From NCBI GenBank assembly GCA_025024175.1, contig QCXZ01000053.1, positions 10,788,001 through 10,852,000 of the forward strand: a stretch of DNA of 64,000 bases, in the 5' to 3' direction. The stretch comes from Rhyzopertha dominica (lineage: Eukaryota; Arthropoda; Insecta; Coleoptera; Bostrichidae). This document shows positions 23,000 to 35,982 of this stretch, in pieces. How positions within the stretch are numbered: the first letter of the stretch is position 1; each line of letters opens with the position of its first letter. The notes under the pieces were generated by a model that did no database searches, was not told the DNA's origin, and saw only the letters and a program-made list of their open reading frames with translations. Made by a program: the position numbers and the translations under genes.

Positions 23000-23562
23000 A
23001 ATTCGGTCATCCTTTTCCAAGGGTTTACAATCAATATACAAATGCATGTCTTAAAGGAGATTATGTTGAATAAATTGAATTTTGTTGGCATTATGTTATA
23101 CTCTGCCGTGTTTATATATTTATTACCTGATTCTCTATGTATTAGAAAATAAACAAGACTTTACTTCTGTGAAGGAAGTGCATAGTTATGGAACTCGAAA
23201 TAATCAGAATTTGCATCTTCCGTATTCGCGGCTTAGTGTCTCCCAGGCTTTTAATTACCAAAGTATAAAATGCTATAATAAAGTTTATAACTTAATATCA
23301 CCTTTTGAAAGTATTAATATAGTCAAGAGACGGTTACGTACTATACTCCTTGATAAAGTATACTATAGCGTAAAGGACTTTCTAGAAGATTCGTTATAAT
23401 TATTTATGAAAAATGTATCATATATATGTATTAGAAAGATGACTGTATGTACTGTACTATCAACTTAATATGTTGTATGTAATATTGTGATATGTTGATA
23501 TGTTCTCAGACTAGTCTAATACACCTGATATATTGATATTTATGGCCTCATAGATGAATAAA

Positions 23563-23605
<43 letters not shown>

Positions 23606-23623
23606 GTTATTATTATTATTATT
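23000..23623 (+). pseudogene. LINE ORF2 C-terminus with ATT microsatellite tail
   Basis: A reading frame at 23082-23399 contains HSYGTRNNQNLHLPYSRLSV, IKCYNKVYNLI and a basic end DKVYYSVKDFLEDSL. This is the usual tail of Jockey/CR1-type LINE proteins. It is followed by a 3' untranslated segment and a pure (ATT)n tract at 23563-23623. Only the 3' end is present and no reverse transcriptase core was seen upstream. Confidence 0.6.
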
Positions 23624-23703
23624 TATACGGTAGGCCAGATATATACATCAGAGTGCCTTAGACTTGGAAATTATTCCAGAAAAACTGCTTTAAAACATAG
23701 ATA

Positions 23704-24457
23704 CACTTATCTGAATAGAGAAGAACACAGGGCATCATCAATGACGTCATGCGCACAAACCATTTTTAGCACGCGACACCAACCGTTGCTAGGTAACGAT
23801 ACCATTCAGTGGCGTGCTCGCATTCGTCTAATTCAACGTTCGAGTTTCGTTTCGAGTAGACGGTCAGAGTCCACTGATCTCTAAATAACTGGATGTCGCA
23901 TAAGTCATTCAAAACTGTGATAAGTAGCCACCATGCCGCTGGTACTTATACTATCCATTTAACGGCGCGTTCAAATTTTAAGTTAGATCCTTAACTATAT
24001 AATATGGTTATGAGTAAAAGTAACATCCAGTTTGTACGGTACATGTTTCTTACTCAAACACTACAACGATCATCTTTTGGAAATCTGCAGACAGATGATG
24101 AGTTCACGATTTTAACCGTCAATCATTAACGTTATATTTACCGCAGAAGCGAACCTTTGTCAAAATTTTAGTACAAGGACCAGGGGCTAGGCGCTAAAGT
24201 TATTTAGAGATCAGTGTCAGAGTCAGAGTGTGTGTTTTTATTATTGCGTGTCGCATTTACTGTTTATACAGTACGGTTTTTTTATTATTAGTGGTTTGTC
24301 TGCATAATATATCCTTCTATTTTGCTGTGTGCTGCGTATTGTACTGTAACCTATTAACTGACCCCTATTAACACCGCAACGGCGGCACTGGTTATGACGT
24401 GCAAATCGCGCATGCAAATGATGACGCTCCTGTATTCTTTTCTATTCAGATGGAGTG
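23704..24457. mobile_element. TA-flanked inverted-repeat element
   Basis: Ends CACTTATCTGAATAGAGAAG and its right counterpart (CTATTCAGATGGAGTG) are inverted over about 45 bp, with TA at both borders. A second inner pair, TGATCTCTAAATAACT (about 23875) and AGTTATTTAGAGATCA (about 24198), is also inverted. Non-coding. Confidence 0.65.
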
Positions 24458-24825
24458 TAACATGCATTTTCAGTGAGATATCAGCAAGAGCTCTATCTTG
24501 TTGAAACAATACAGGTTTGAGGTAAAATTTTCTCGGAATAGTACGTAATGCAAGCTATTGTTTTTTAGAAAATACAAGAAGTTAATACCAAACCTTTCCT
24601 GTGTGTGTGTGTAGGCTAATGGTAACTTGTCTGTTCTCATCAAACCAAAATCGTGTGTTATGTGTGTTAAATATTCCCTCGCTTGAAAAACAGACTTTGT
24701 TTGACCAAAAATTTTATTATAGAAGGGTCTTACTAATACATTTGAAAGTAGGTATTCAAATGCTCAAGCTTGAACTTACATTATTTTATGTCTTCTGTGT
24801 GGGTAGGGGGTACTATCAAAAAGCC

Positions 24826-24857
24826 ACTTACCTGAAACAAAGTAAAAAGAACAATTA
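24826..24857 (-). promoter_or_regulatory. Candidate recursive splice site (ratchet point)
   Basis: Read on the minus strand, a tract with about 16 of 18 pyrimidines (TTCTTTTTACTTTGTTTC) ends in CAG and is followed at once by GTAAGT; the junction lies between 24832 and 24831. A 3' splice site fused to a perfect 5' splice site is the zero-length-exon signature of recursive splicing known in long Drosophila introns. The surroundings are non-coding. It implies a minus-strand gene with a very long intron here. RNA evidence is absent. Confidence 0.5.
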
Positions 24858-27800
24858 ATAAATGTAACGATATCAAAATTCAAGTCAATTAAAGTGCAAA
24901 TAAAGGCAGCTTCGAGTGCTTTCAGATGTAGTTATGGTTATAAAAGAAACCTGCAATATCTTTCTGATTATAGATCTTTTTAAAGTGAATGCAAACATAA
25001 ATAATGTAATTTCCGATACCTTCTGAACTGAATACTAAAGCATACAATGACCCTACAAGTTTACGCGACCACAGTTCATGGTCGAGGTGATAAAACTTAT
25101 AACGACTTTTAACTCCCATCTGGAACATGATTTTCAAATATGGGTCACATTATGTTCCATATATTTATGATTTTAACTCGTAAAACTTTTACGATCAACG
25201 ATAGAAAAATTATTCAAAGGCTTTGGACATTTCGTATGGTAAAGAATCATTTTTACAATGACACTAATTTAATATATGTACGAGGAGAAAGTAGTTGTTG
25301 TTTTATAATGAACATATATAAAAAAACTTCCGCTGTTTTATTTGCGTTTTTTGAACGCTTGAAGCGTATTGATATTGTTTACAAAGGAATAATTTAATTT
25401 TAATTTCATAATATGTAGCCGACGATTTGAATATAATTATGTTGCTCCATTGCTGTTACTACAGCATTCTTTATTTCGGTAACTCATAAACAAACTCCAG
25501 TGGTGTCAACTATAGTGCGAAATAAAATCACGCGATTGGAATATTTCTATGATTTTATAGCAACTTTAATTTTATTGCAGTTACAAAATACCATGTTTCC
25601 TCTGTATTGCTACATTTGCGCTGAATTTATCACAAAAACTCAACGGAATGCAATGACCTCTTTGGTTAACAGCGTTTCCTATGCACGAAAGACCAAAAAA
25701 TTACTGAAGAACTTTAAGAGGTTTATCCATTTTCAACACTTCAGCTTTACGTACAACAAGCTCATCAGGTGAAGGAATCTCAAAGTCGAAGGCTGAGATA
25801 TATAATCTAAATTTATAAACAATGGGTTTTATAAGATAAAAAANACAAGGTTTTGTGAGTTATTCCACAAAAGACGGCGAATTGATGATTTGTAATAATC
25901 CTGAACGAGTTCTACAAAAAAATTCTGTTGTTTTTTATGCGTCGTCCAAGAAGTAAACACTACATATTAAAAAAACTAGCCACAAGGAACAAGTTTGACC
26001 CAGGAGTAAAAAATGCAATTGAGCAAGTAGGTTATAGTTTTAAAAGTAAAAACTACTAGGAAATTGTCCTAGAAATTATTTCTTCTTGTACAGCTCTCTA
26101 AAGTGCAACATGTCCCTTAAAATTCATTTGTTCTTATCTCACTTAGATTTCATCAAGACATATTACACATAGAAATTGAAATGATCAAAGGCAGTACATG
26201 CAGATTTTTGTTGGTCGATTTGTCTCAAAACGCCAATAAAAGGAAAATGAATAAAACTACAAAGTAGAATGCAACAGGTTATTAGATCGTTTTCATGATT
26301 TCTTATTAGATCGTTATTAGATTGTTTTAATGATTTTTAGTGTTGCGAAACGAATTATTGCTACTATTGTCGCAGTTATTCAATTTATGGTTTGAATTTA
26401 AAGATAAACGCGTTTTAATTAAAAAGCTATTACATAAAAGGTATACGTGATACATAATTTTTACGGTATATTTCTATTCACAAGTACCTAATTTATAAAA
26501 ATCATGCATAATACTCGGATATATGAGAGAAAAGAAAGTATGTACACAGAGCGTCTTCTCTATACTAATATTACCTTTGACGGTATGATTTCAAGTCTTC
26601 GGGCTATTTACGTTAAAGTGAATGCCACCTATGTTCTACCAAAACATGCAACCTTTTTGAAAACCGCTCAATTGATGAAATCGACAAACAGGTTTCGCTT
26701 CTTCTGCAAGCAGTTCTTATTGGATGAATTAATGACTGCCACTGTATCAGTTTTTCGTAGCTTTACTCATATGAAGTTTTGGATCGACATACTTTATCAC
26801 TGGAGTCATTAAGTGTATATCTCTTACAATAGATTCTCTACATATTTAGCATTCGATGGTACATATTATGTAATTATAAAATGGTGGTATAAATATGCAT
26901 ATACAACAAAACCTTTTAGTGCATTCACTATTTACGTCCTTTTTAGACCTTATTTATATAATAATAATTGAGATAATCCAGTAATTTATAGACAAACTTG
27001 AGAAGAAATATTTGCTTATTAGAGAGAAAGCTCAAAAATAACACTGGCCGATAGAATTTTTGTAAGATAGTTCAGCCCATTGTTTTTGCAATGTTAATAT
27101 CTTTCTAATGATGGAAAAATTATTTATAAAGCTCTAATACCTCTACTTTTCATCCTAACGGGGGCTATTATATTATATCATTAAACTTATTCTCATATTA
27201 AGCCCTTTTTTAGTCAAATTATTTAGTACAGGAAACTACAGCAATTAGCGGCGGCATACCACACATAGTGGTCGACCAGACTTAAAAAGTGAAACAAAAC
27301 AACCTTGATTGGTCGATTTACAAAGCAACAAAATGGAGTCTATCAGTGGATGTATGTATAATTAAATTTTAAAACTCTGAATATATTATTTCGTTGACAT
27401 ATTTCCATTAATATACAATAACTTTATGGAAAACTATGGAAACAAAACTTTACCCATTGAGTTTAACATATAGCAGAAGTTAATCATAAAACATACATCT
27501 ACAAATTTGTGAAAAATTCAGCTGAGTATAGTTTCGGATTATTAAGCCATCCGCACCTGTCTGTCATCATTATGTCAGGAACAATAGTCAGAAAATCAGA
27601 AAAACTGGCCAAAATATAAAGGTGTTATTGGAATTTTTTGTATATTTTATATATTTTAGCGTTTCTGAATAACAAACTGACATTAGATGTTCAAAATTTT
27701 CAAAATGGCAGATCCAATACGGCGGACAAATTTTGGTAAAAATCTACAATGTTTTTGAGAGCTCTTTAGGTTGCTTATTACAATCACCGACAAGCAGGGT

Positions 27801-28971
27801 GAACAATTCCATCAAGATATAAGCATGCACAATGAAAATACATTACGAAGGACGATAGGGTACCGCCTTGATGGCGCCCTTTCAGCGAAAGAAGCTTTAT
27901 CGCATTTTTAGGCCAAAACTTGTCCAACAAGCCCGATTCTTTGGGCCGTTCTCGATCTACGAATATGACTAAAGTGTGGAAATATAAATGAAGTGGAAAA
28001 TGCGCTTAAAATAGAATTAGTGTATTTCAAATAAATATTTTTCATGTTTACCTTTTTGTCAAATATATATAATGTAATATATGTATAGTCGATATACAGG
28101 GACAATTTTAAAATGTTACGTTCTATACGTAGTGTGTCTAATGTAACAAGAAAACCTTACGTGTCACAACTTTTTTTTGGCTATATTCAAATGTAGATAG
28201 AATCATTCTACCACAAAATGTGTATGGTACATCAAGAAAGTTTTTTCTCAGCTAGTGTAATAACATAAAACTAGGCTCATGCTTTGTTTTCCAAGTTGTT
28301 AAACTTACAATCAGCCTTGAGTGAAATTACTCAACCAGCGCAGCAGTTGACATTACCTCTTTCTGTATTGCACCCAGCGCAGATTGTCTTTCACCCTTTG
28401 TATCATCACCACTGACATACGCAATCCATAAAATGCCAGCCAGCGTAATGATCAAACTGGCCTCGTTTTTCGTTAGCACCACAACACGACATCACTTTAA
28501 AACCAAAGGTCGAATTGGTCGTGAAAATGGCTGTTTTGTTTCGCACACTTGAATTTTACGTGTGCATATATACACAGTAATTATGAATGTCGGTTGGAAT
28601 GATATTAATAAGGAAGTGAAAAAACTATCTTTTGTGTTCGAAGGGTTCGATTATGTGACTGATCAAGGTCGGTCGTGCATTATTTTCCACATATTAACAC
28701 GACACAAATCGTGTTTGAACTTTCCAGTTGCGTTTAGGCTTAATTGGCGCTCAATGACGAAAACCAACAGGTGAATGGATAATATTTACATACATTCGCT
28801 CAAGTTCATATTTGTTTACAGCCTATTGTTTTATTATAACTCTGGATAAAGAACGAAAAATAGTCTGGAGATAATATTTTGCTNTGGGATCATAAAATNC
28901 CTGTAACTGACGCGTCAGGGGTTATAAATAATGTGGTAGAAGGTGTGTAAGATATCCGCATGTCAACTTGA
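24858..28971. other. Unassigned region
   Basis: Several open frames of 65-102 codons on both strands show no recognised motifs. 28330-28560 is somewhat GC-richer. No bounded mobile element identified. Confidence 0.4.
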
Positions 28972-30210
28972 ATTGGGTATTTGCCATGTATTTATATTTT
29001 ATTAAATCGCATATTAATAGGTAGCATCTAATCCACAAAACAGCTCTGACACCTTATAAATTCGAAAAAATGGATCGTAAGTGTATTTTTAATATAAAAA
29101 ATGTGAATATTTAAAGCAACCGCCAAAACGCGAACATACTGGCCGTGACGTCAGGTGTCTTCTAAATGGCCGCTTGTTTACATCTGGGGTCAGCGCGTTA
29201 CCCGTCAGCCTCAGCCTGTCAATTTATCACTTTGTTGTTTGCGTTCATTTTGTGACAAGCGAATTAAAATACGCCAAGAAAAAGTCAAATACTCATGAGT
29301 TATGACTTCTGAAAGCACGTTCATTGTTATGGTATTTGTGTATAGACGAGAGGTTCAAGACGGCGGAGATGAGGAACGTAAAAGCAAAGCAACAGCATAA
29401 GTGAACTTTTTATTAAATTAACGTTGCATTGATAACTTGATCACAGTGCCAGTGGGTTGTTGGAAACATACTATTGGTAAAGATAAAAATGTAAGAATCA
29501 AAAATGCTCTTGCGGGTCGTTTCCGGTCTGGCTAACAGTCGAATATATGGGGAGCAACGTCGTTCTTTATTATAACAATTACCTCTATCAACTTAAAACG
29601 AATATGATTTTTCATATCCTCTTCCAGCTATAACAAAATGGAAACTGAGTAGTAAACACTTATAACTCCAAAAACAGTAATAAAACTTACAGTAAGAATT
29701 AAGATGATCCTCACAACAGAAAAACAAACTTTGCGATTTCGGCATATCACGTCTAGGGGCCTTAAACAACTGTTTCATACGTTGATAATCTCGAGGAACG
29801 GTTACAAAAATTTTGTTAGCTGTATAGACTGAAGTACTTTTATAACCATGTGCAAAACAACACTTGTTTTGTTTTCATGCATAATAAATGCTTGTAAAAC
29901 TACACAAATCACTTTTTGGTGCGACCTCTTACACCGCCCTTTCAATAAACACCACACAAAAGCTTTTCCAATACAAGAATGATACCACACCATTAAACAG
30001 CACGCTCCTCAGTAATGTTTACATGACACTTGACGTCGAGTTGAATAACCTTAATAGAAGCGTTTTGGCGGTAGCTCCTAAGATTCGAATTTCAGACCTG
30101 AAATTCTCTACCTACAAATATTTTTTTTTGTATTTCTAACATGGCGTACGATGTATATGCACTTCAAGATTCATTTTACGCAATTTTCAAAAAAAGTGAT
30201 AATACCCAAT
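28972..30210 (+). mobile_element. Family A non-autonomous DNA transposon, copy 2
   Basis: A 1.24-kb copy with ATTGGGTATTTGCC and AATACCCAAT ends, again between AATT at both junctions. It is collinear with copy 1 but has an extra CACCACACAAAAGC... block (about 29948-30098) that copy 1 lacks and copy 3 keeps. Copy 1 is therefore an internal deletion of the longer form. Confidence 0.8.
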
Positions 30211-30524
30211 TAGGTTATTTAAAACTTTAAAAGTAATAGTGCTTCAAGCGGAAAAGGAGGTTTCATTGAATTATGGTAAAGAATTATTAGCGAAATCTTA
30301 TTATAAAGCAACATCTTCGATAGTTACCTTTTTTAAAATTTAAATTCAGCACCCCTATGTTAACTTTGAACACGTCAAGGTTGAACGTTTATATAAATGC
30401 TGGTAAGATCGTAAAAAAATTACATTCCTCTAAAGTTGGTTATTAAATATGGTGCCACGGCCGCTACTAAACCCAAAAACCTTAAGTTGGCAAAGAGGTG
30501 CATTTTATATTTATTTTAACATCA

Positions 30525-30693
30525 TAAGATAATATTTTGTCGGATAGATCGCTGTCTCTTGAAAAACACTGACAAAAAATTAATAGTCTGACGTCAGACT
30601 ATTAATTTTTTGTCAGTGTTTTTCAAGAGACAGCGATCTATCCGACAAAATATTATCTTATTATATTATGGACGCTGAAAGCATTCACCCCCG
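30525..30693 (+). mobile_element. Palindromic snap-back element, short copy
   Basis: 30525-30660 is a perfect 136-bp palindrome with 68-bp arms and no loop, centred between 30592 and 30593. A 33-bp tail containing GACGCTGAAAGCATTCACCC follows on one side. The whole is flanked by an exact 13-bp direct repeat TATTTTAACATCA at 30512-30524 and 30694-30706. Copies at 14373 and here point to one family inserted in opposite orientations. Confidence 0.85.
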
Positions 30694-30706
30694 TATTTTA
30701 ACATCA

Positions 30707-33700
30707 CTCCATTGTCGCTTTTAGAAAATTGAAATCAGACAACCCATTCTAATATAATGACGGTTTCAATCCAAAAACGTTTCAGCCTCACATTTGAAGC
30801 AAAAGAAACAAGTATGTATGAGTGACGTCAGTTGTCCATGTCAATTATTCTGATTGCTGTTTGCTTGTTACATTTGTCCTTACTATATTGTTATGCTTGA
30901 TGTATAGGAACTAACAATTTCATAGACGCTCATATAGTATACAAAGTATATATTTTTTAAGATTCTGAAGTTCATTCTCGTATTTGATGTCATGATAAGA
31001 ACGAACGAACGACGAAAGCCTAATTATCGAGAGTGTTGACTAGAAACTTGTCATCACCACCAAAGGCGTTACTAATGTCAGTTGATTCAGATATAACTTA
31101 TTCGTTATACACAACCGAAAGTATATGCAAGGTACACTCTCTTCTAAATATAATTAAAATTTTTGGGATTGTTTGCAAAGATCATCAAAGGCTGTTCTGT
31201 TTTTATATCTGTTATATGCAAAGTCTTTAATATGAATTTTAAATATTCCTAACAAATTCACCTGTAGGTCAGGCTGGGTAGGTAACGATATCGACGTACT
31301 GTATATAAAAAAGTAGGCTTTAAATGGCGCTATAGAATAATAGGTATAAACAATGTAAACTGTTCCATTTTCACTAAGTGGATATATGTAGCAATGCTTT
31401 AAATATAGTGGATTTAATAGACTTCGTAAATACTATTCTTGTAGAAGTAACAATAATAGGTATAATTTTTCAAAAAAGTGAACATACGCATTTTGAACAT
31501 TTTTTACATTTGCAATGAATAACCAGTCAGCATGTAAAATGATTTCATACAGTAAATGCATTGTTTGTTTTTAATTGTAAGAATTGTACCAATAAGTCAT
31601 ACGACAGTTTTTTTTGAGAAGAAAATGAAGTGTAAGGTTTAGAGCAATTGAAATTACAAAAAAAGAACGATATATAGTTAACGATCTTTGCCATCTAGAA
31701 CTCCGTTACGTTGTTAAGCAGTAGGAAATTTTTTGAAATTCTGCAATTTCAGGCTATTTTTGTTTCGTAAGTCGAAGTTACAACCATCGATAGCCTTCAA
31801 ATCTCCTAGGTATGTAGCACGGACTTTTGCTTTAGACATGGTGTTAATAGCGCGAAATTTGAAGCACACACCAGTGGCAGAAAAATAGTGAATGAAGCAC
31901 CTTTGAACGAACTGGGTAAAAGTAAGAAGAGGAAGGAGAATTGACGTTAGAAAATCACAGCTACAAAAGTAAATGCATGCAAGTGTTACCTGTTGACCAA
32001 ATGACAAACAACTATTAGAGATTGCAGCTTGACATAAATTAAAAATATGCTGAATGGATATTTTTTAGGAGCATCGGCTATGTACGTTTTCCAAAGATTT
32101 TCTTATTATAAAAAATATATCCAAACAATTCAGTGGCTTACATATGATTAGGAGAATGAAGCTAATTTTGTGCGCGAAATAAAACGGACATCATTAGAGA
32201 ACGATTTTTAAAGTTTAGTTCTGCAGCAAGCGCAAGTGTTAACCAATCAACTATTGTAACGTGAGAAGGAATAGATAACATAATATATGGGTGCAAAGGG
32301 TCAATACAAACCGAATAGTTGTGGTGGTGTGGCTGCAACGTTCTTGAAGTTTCACGTTTCAAAAAATAATGCAGTTTAACGTTACTGCATGAGAATAACC
32401 GCTTACGACTCTCTCACCACTGAATGTATAATTCGTTTTGGTTAACTGATTTAAGTGTATAGGAATATTGCGTGAAAGGCTGCGATACCAAAGCAGAGAA
32501 TGAAAAATGATAAGTTACTTATGTGTTACAAAGTGGAATGCGGTAAAGTACCTATTTTCGATGAAGAAGATTAGATTTCAGATGTATGTTAGAAATATTT
32601 TTTAAAATATAATCACATTTAAAGTATATTGGACTTCTAAATTGATTGAACTTCCTTCCAAGCTTTCTGCAAGCCTAAGAGCTGATTCTCAACTAGTGAT
32701 TGTTGATATCTTCTTGTTGTTCTCCTTTTGTGTGACAGACAATTACGAAGCATAATATTTGTAAACTAATGGCCATTTGTGTATACTTAAATGTTGCAGG
32801 GTTACATTACATACAGCGCCATCTATTGATTGCCTGCGAAGGCACGCAAGTGATTGTGCTTTGTTGTGTTTTTGGTGAATAGTTCGTACTGAGTTAGTCT
32901 ATTAAATGAACCGTTCAATTTTATGGTTCAAAATGAACTGGACGCTTCCCATTTCGTAGTCCTGCAGTTGGTATACTTACGAGTGCCATAAAACTAGGCC
33001 GTTCATTACAACTGAACGGCCTAGCATAAAAAATGCTGAACAAACGATCCGGAAGCGTCCCTGCTTTTGACGGAAAATTAAAGTTTTAACGGATTGTCTA
33101 TAGATGACGACTCCCCAAGTTAAGTGTATAATTTTTCAATAAGTTAAGCACAATGTGACACAATTTCCTTTTTANTGGTTCAATCTGAGGTTTTATTTTC
33201 ATTTCAAGTTATAAAATTACAAATACCAACCATTCAGTTTATCACAATAAGTATAAAATTACNGTATAATAACAACGTTTATCGTAATATTCAATTAAGA
33301 AGCTACGTACTACCGTACACTTATTTGTTTGTCTGCTGTAAACGACTTTAAATTTTGCCAAATCGAATGATAAACAACGAACTATGATAAGCTCAAAAAA
33401 AGGAAAATGAATATTATGAAACAGTACTCTTAATTTAAAAAATTGGGCACCTAACCTTATCCGCGTTGTAACTGTTTATTGAAAATTTATATTAGATATT
33501 TCTATGTCACGTCCTCTTATTGCACGATCATTATTATATCTTTCACTCTGAATAAGATGGCAAAAAAGAGTAATAAAAATCTTACAGTTGTAGGTTGCCG
33601 CCTCTACCGGTGAAATTAGAAACTTCTGTCATCAAAGAGGGCCATTTTCGTAGCATGACATACAGCAAAGATCGTAATCGTTTTAAGTGAAGTTATCCGT

Positions 33701-34010
33701 ACATACAACATAAAACAATTGATTGGCGTTTAGCTCTATGATAGCTAGGCATGTCGTTGTGTGTATTTGAGATATGAAATCTAGTAGGTATTTTAATTGG
33801 TGATGAAATATGAAATATTATGCAATATATTAAAATTTGTAATTAGCTTAATGGTTTTTGAAATACAATATAGCGAAAGTAATAATTAACAACTTCGCTA
33901 ATACATAATAATACACCAATAATCAAAATAATTGCAGGTATTCTTATATGCAAGCCTACGACGTATAGCTAGTGTAATACATGTCAGAGAAGTTGTAGAA
34001 AAACATCCCT
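30707..34010. other. Unassigned region
   Basis: No gene recognised. A 12-bp-arm hairpin lies at 32994-33024 (CTAGGCCGTTCA with a 7-base loop). Otherwise nothing bounded is seen. Confidence 0.4.
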
Positions 34011-34011
34011 C

Positions 34012-34912
34012 TTATTTTTAATACCTTTATTACCCAACAGACCAAAGGCCTAAAAAGAATACATTGTGAATTGTACTACATAATTATAAATAAGGTTAAG
34101 GTATTGTAATTACGGCACATATTATTGAGTGGTGAGAAATAGTGTTGATTCGTACGGCAAACTCTAATATTAAATGTAATAGCACATCGACTGTTCTGAC
34201 GAGGTACACGGAAGTCTATTCTACTTAGCAAATCACTGGAGTCTACAGACCCATGCAGTACTTTATAAAGGAAAACGTTACATGCTAAAATTCTTCTAAC
34301 TTTCAGCGAATTTAAATTCATCTCGCACAACAAATCGGCGTTACTATAATGCCTCACTGGGTAGGCCCCATGCCTAACCATATAAAAAAAATTGCAAAAT
34401 CTACGCTGAAAACGTTCCAGACACATAATATGGATATTGTAATGAGGGTTCCAAACAACTGAGCAATACTTAAGCTTGGAACGAACGTATGCATAGTACA
34501 ATATTTTTAAAGATTCCATATTTTTAAATCCACGAGTGTTTCTAATGATAAAACTCAACATCTTGGCCTCGTGGCTACGAATATAATCGATATGAGGCAC
34601 AAAAGAAAGACGCGAATCCATTACTACACCCATATCTCTAAATTGTGCAGCACACTCAATTTTCGTGCCGTTTAATTCATAGTCATTAAACAAAACATTC
34701 GGTATTCTAGAAAATCTTAACAGCTTACATTTTGTTTCATTTATACTTAGCTTAACTTCTGCGCACATTGCAGTAAATTTATCCAGATCATCTTGCAATA
34801 AATTACAATCTGATCTGCACGAAATAGTTTTTACAATTTTGAGATCGTCTGCATACGCAAAAACACGACAATTAAAACGTGATAAAATGTCATTTATATA
34901 TACAATATGTTG
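34012..34912 (-). pseudogene. LINE ORF2 remnant, reverse transcriptase C-terminal half
   Basis: An open minus-strand frame of about 279 codons runs from 34912 to 34076. It begins INDILSRF, carries the catalytic FAYADDLKI, then DLDKFTAMCAEVKLSINETK and GVVMDSRLSFVPHIDYI (thumb region). VVWNPHYNIHIMCLERFQRR and a C-terminal tail follow. Order and motifs match Jockey/CR1-type LINEs. A short A-rich 3' segment ends near 34012. It is 5'-truncated in the middle of the reverse transcriptase, but unusually free of stops, so this is a fairly recent insertion. Frame shadows on other strands are ignored. Confidence 0.8.
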
Positions 34913-35700
34913 ATAATCTCAAACTTTACATACTTATGTAAAATAACAATGTGAAATTATTGATTTGATTTGATTCGTAAATTCGAATTAATGTAGGTAA
35001 CTAAAAGACAAAGATATAACCGCTGTGCAAGCGGGCGGGGTTTGACGTTCATCAATCATTACAATAATAACCAGGATTTGCAGCATAATAGAAATAAAAG
35101 AAACCGCACACCAATTATGCGTTTGTAAATGTTAACTTGTAAATAGCAATGATAATTCCCTATTTTATAAGATAACATAAATGTTTGTAAGGTACAACTT
35201 ATTATTTCTTTATAATTTTTGTTGCAAATATTGTTTGCATATTATATAATTGTACTACTTACTTTAACTTGTCCCGATTTTAAACATACCGTGGTATTAG
35301 ATCATTCCAAAAGTAACAGCAATATTTAAGTATTTGTATAATAATTACATATTTTGTATATTTCTGTTTTGTTCCAAAAAGATAGCCAAACAGGAACTGC
35401 GACACCAAGTACATTGTACATTGCGAACTAGCTTTACATATATCGTTCATCCGGCCGCACTTCATAATTCGCATGTCTATTCACGAAAAGATACATCGTT
35501 ATAGTTATTTTGCTTTACTTTTTAACGACTTTATTAGTTCATAAATATTCAGAAGTACTCTTTTAGTTCAAAGTCATGTGGGCAACAGCCAACTTTGTCA
35601 CGCTGGCGACTAAAAGATATTATTTAATGAATTATTCCCTAAAAAGTGCTTGTTTACGCAATATATGAAAAAGTATACGGCATCATTTCATTTGTTATTA
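34913..35700. other. Unassigned sequence
   Basis: No gene or bounded repeat recognised. Confidence 0.4.
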
Positions 35701-35703
35701 AAA

Positions 35704-35982
35704 TTATACGTTTGGCAACGCTGCTGCATAATTTCTGTTTCTGAAGCGCCACCACAAAAAATTAGTAGGTGTTTCGAATTCGCTGCGATGAAAAAATGAA
35801 TGGAGATCTCTATCTAATATTATTGTTTCTGGCATAGAAACAAGCTTAATGGTCCAGCTATCAACTCCTATGCAACCATATTCGGGTATGCAAGGCGTTT
35901 CTTGGTAGCTCACGGTTGAAAATGCAGTGGCGGCGTTCATAAAGGGTGTATCAAAAGCATGGAAATAATTCAATACCTAAAA
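35704..35982 (-). CDS. Possible terminal coding exon, unknown protein
   Basis: The minus strand has TTTTTTAG at about 35975-35982, then an uninterrupted frame to a stop at 35704. The product is about 90 residues, including TVSYQETPCIPEYGCIGVDS and LWWRFRNRNY. The amino-acid mix is balanced and unlike the AT-driven frames around it, which is why it is listed. No family is recognised. It may be a 3' exon of an unseen gene, a transposon relic or chance. Confidence 0.25.

Noticed and set aside
23563..23623. (ATT)n tract as a CRISPR-like or regulatory array
   Set aside because: It is a simple microsatellite forming a LINE 3' tail.
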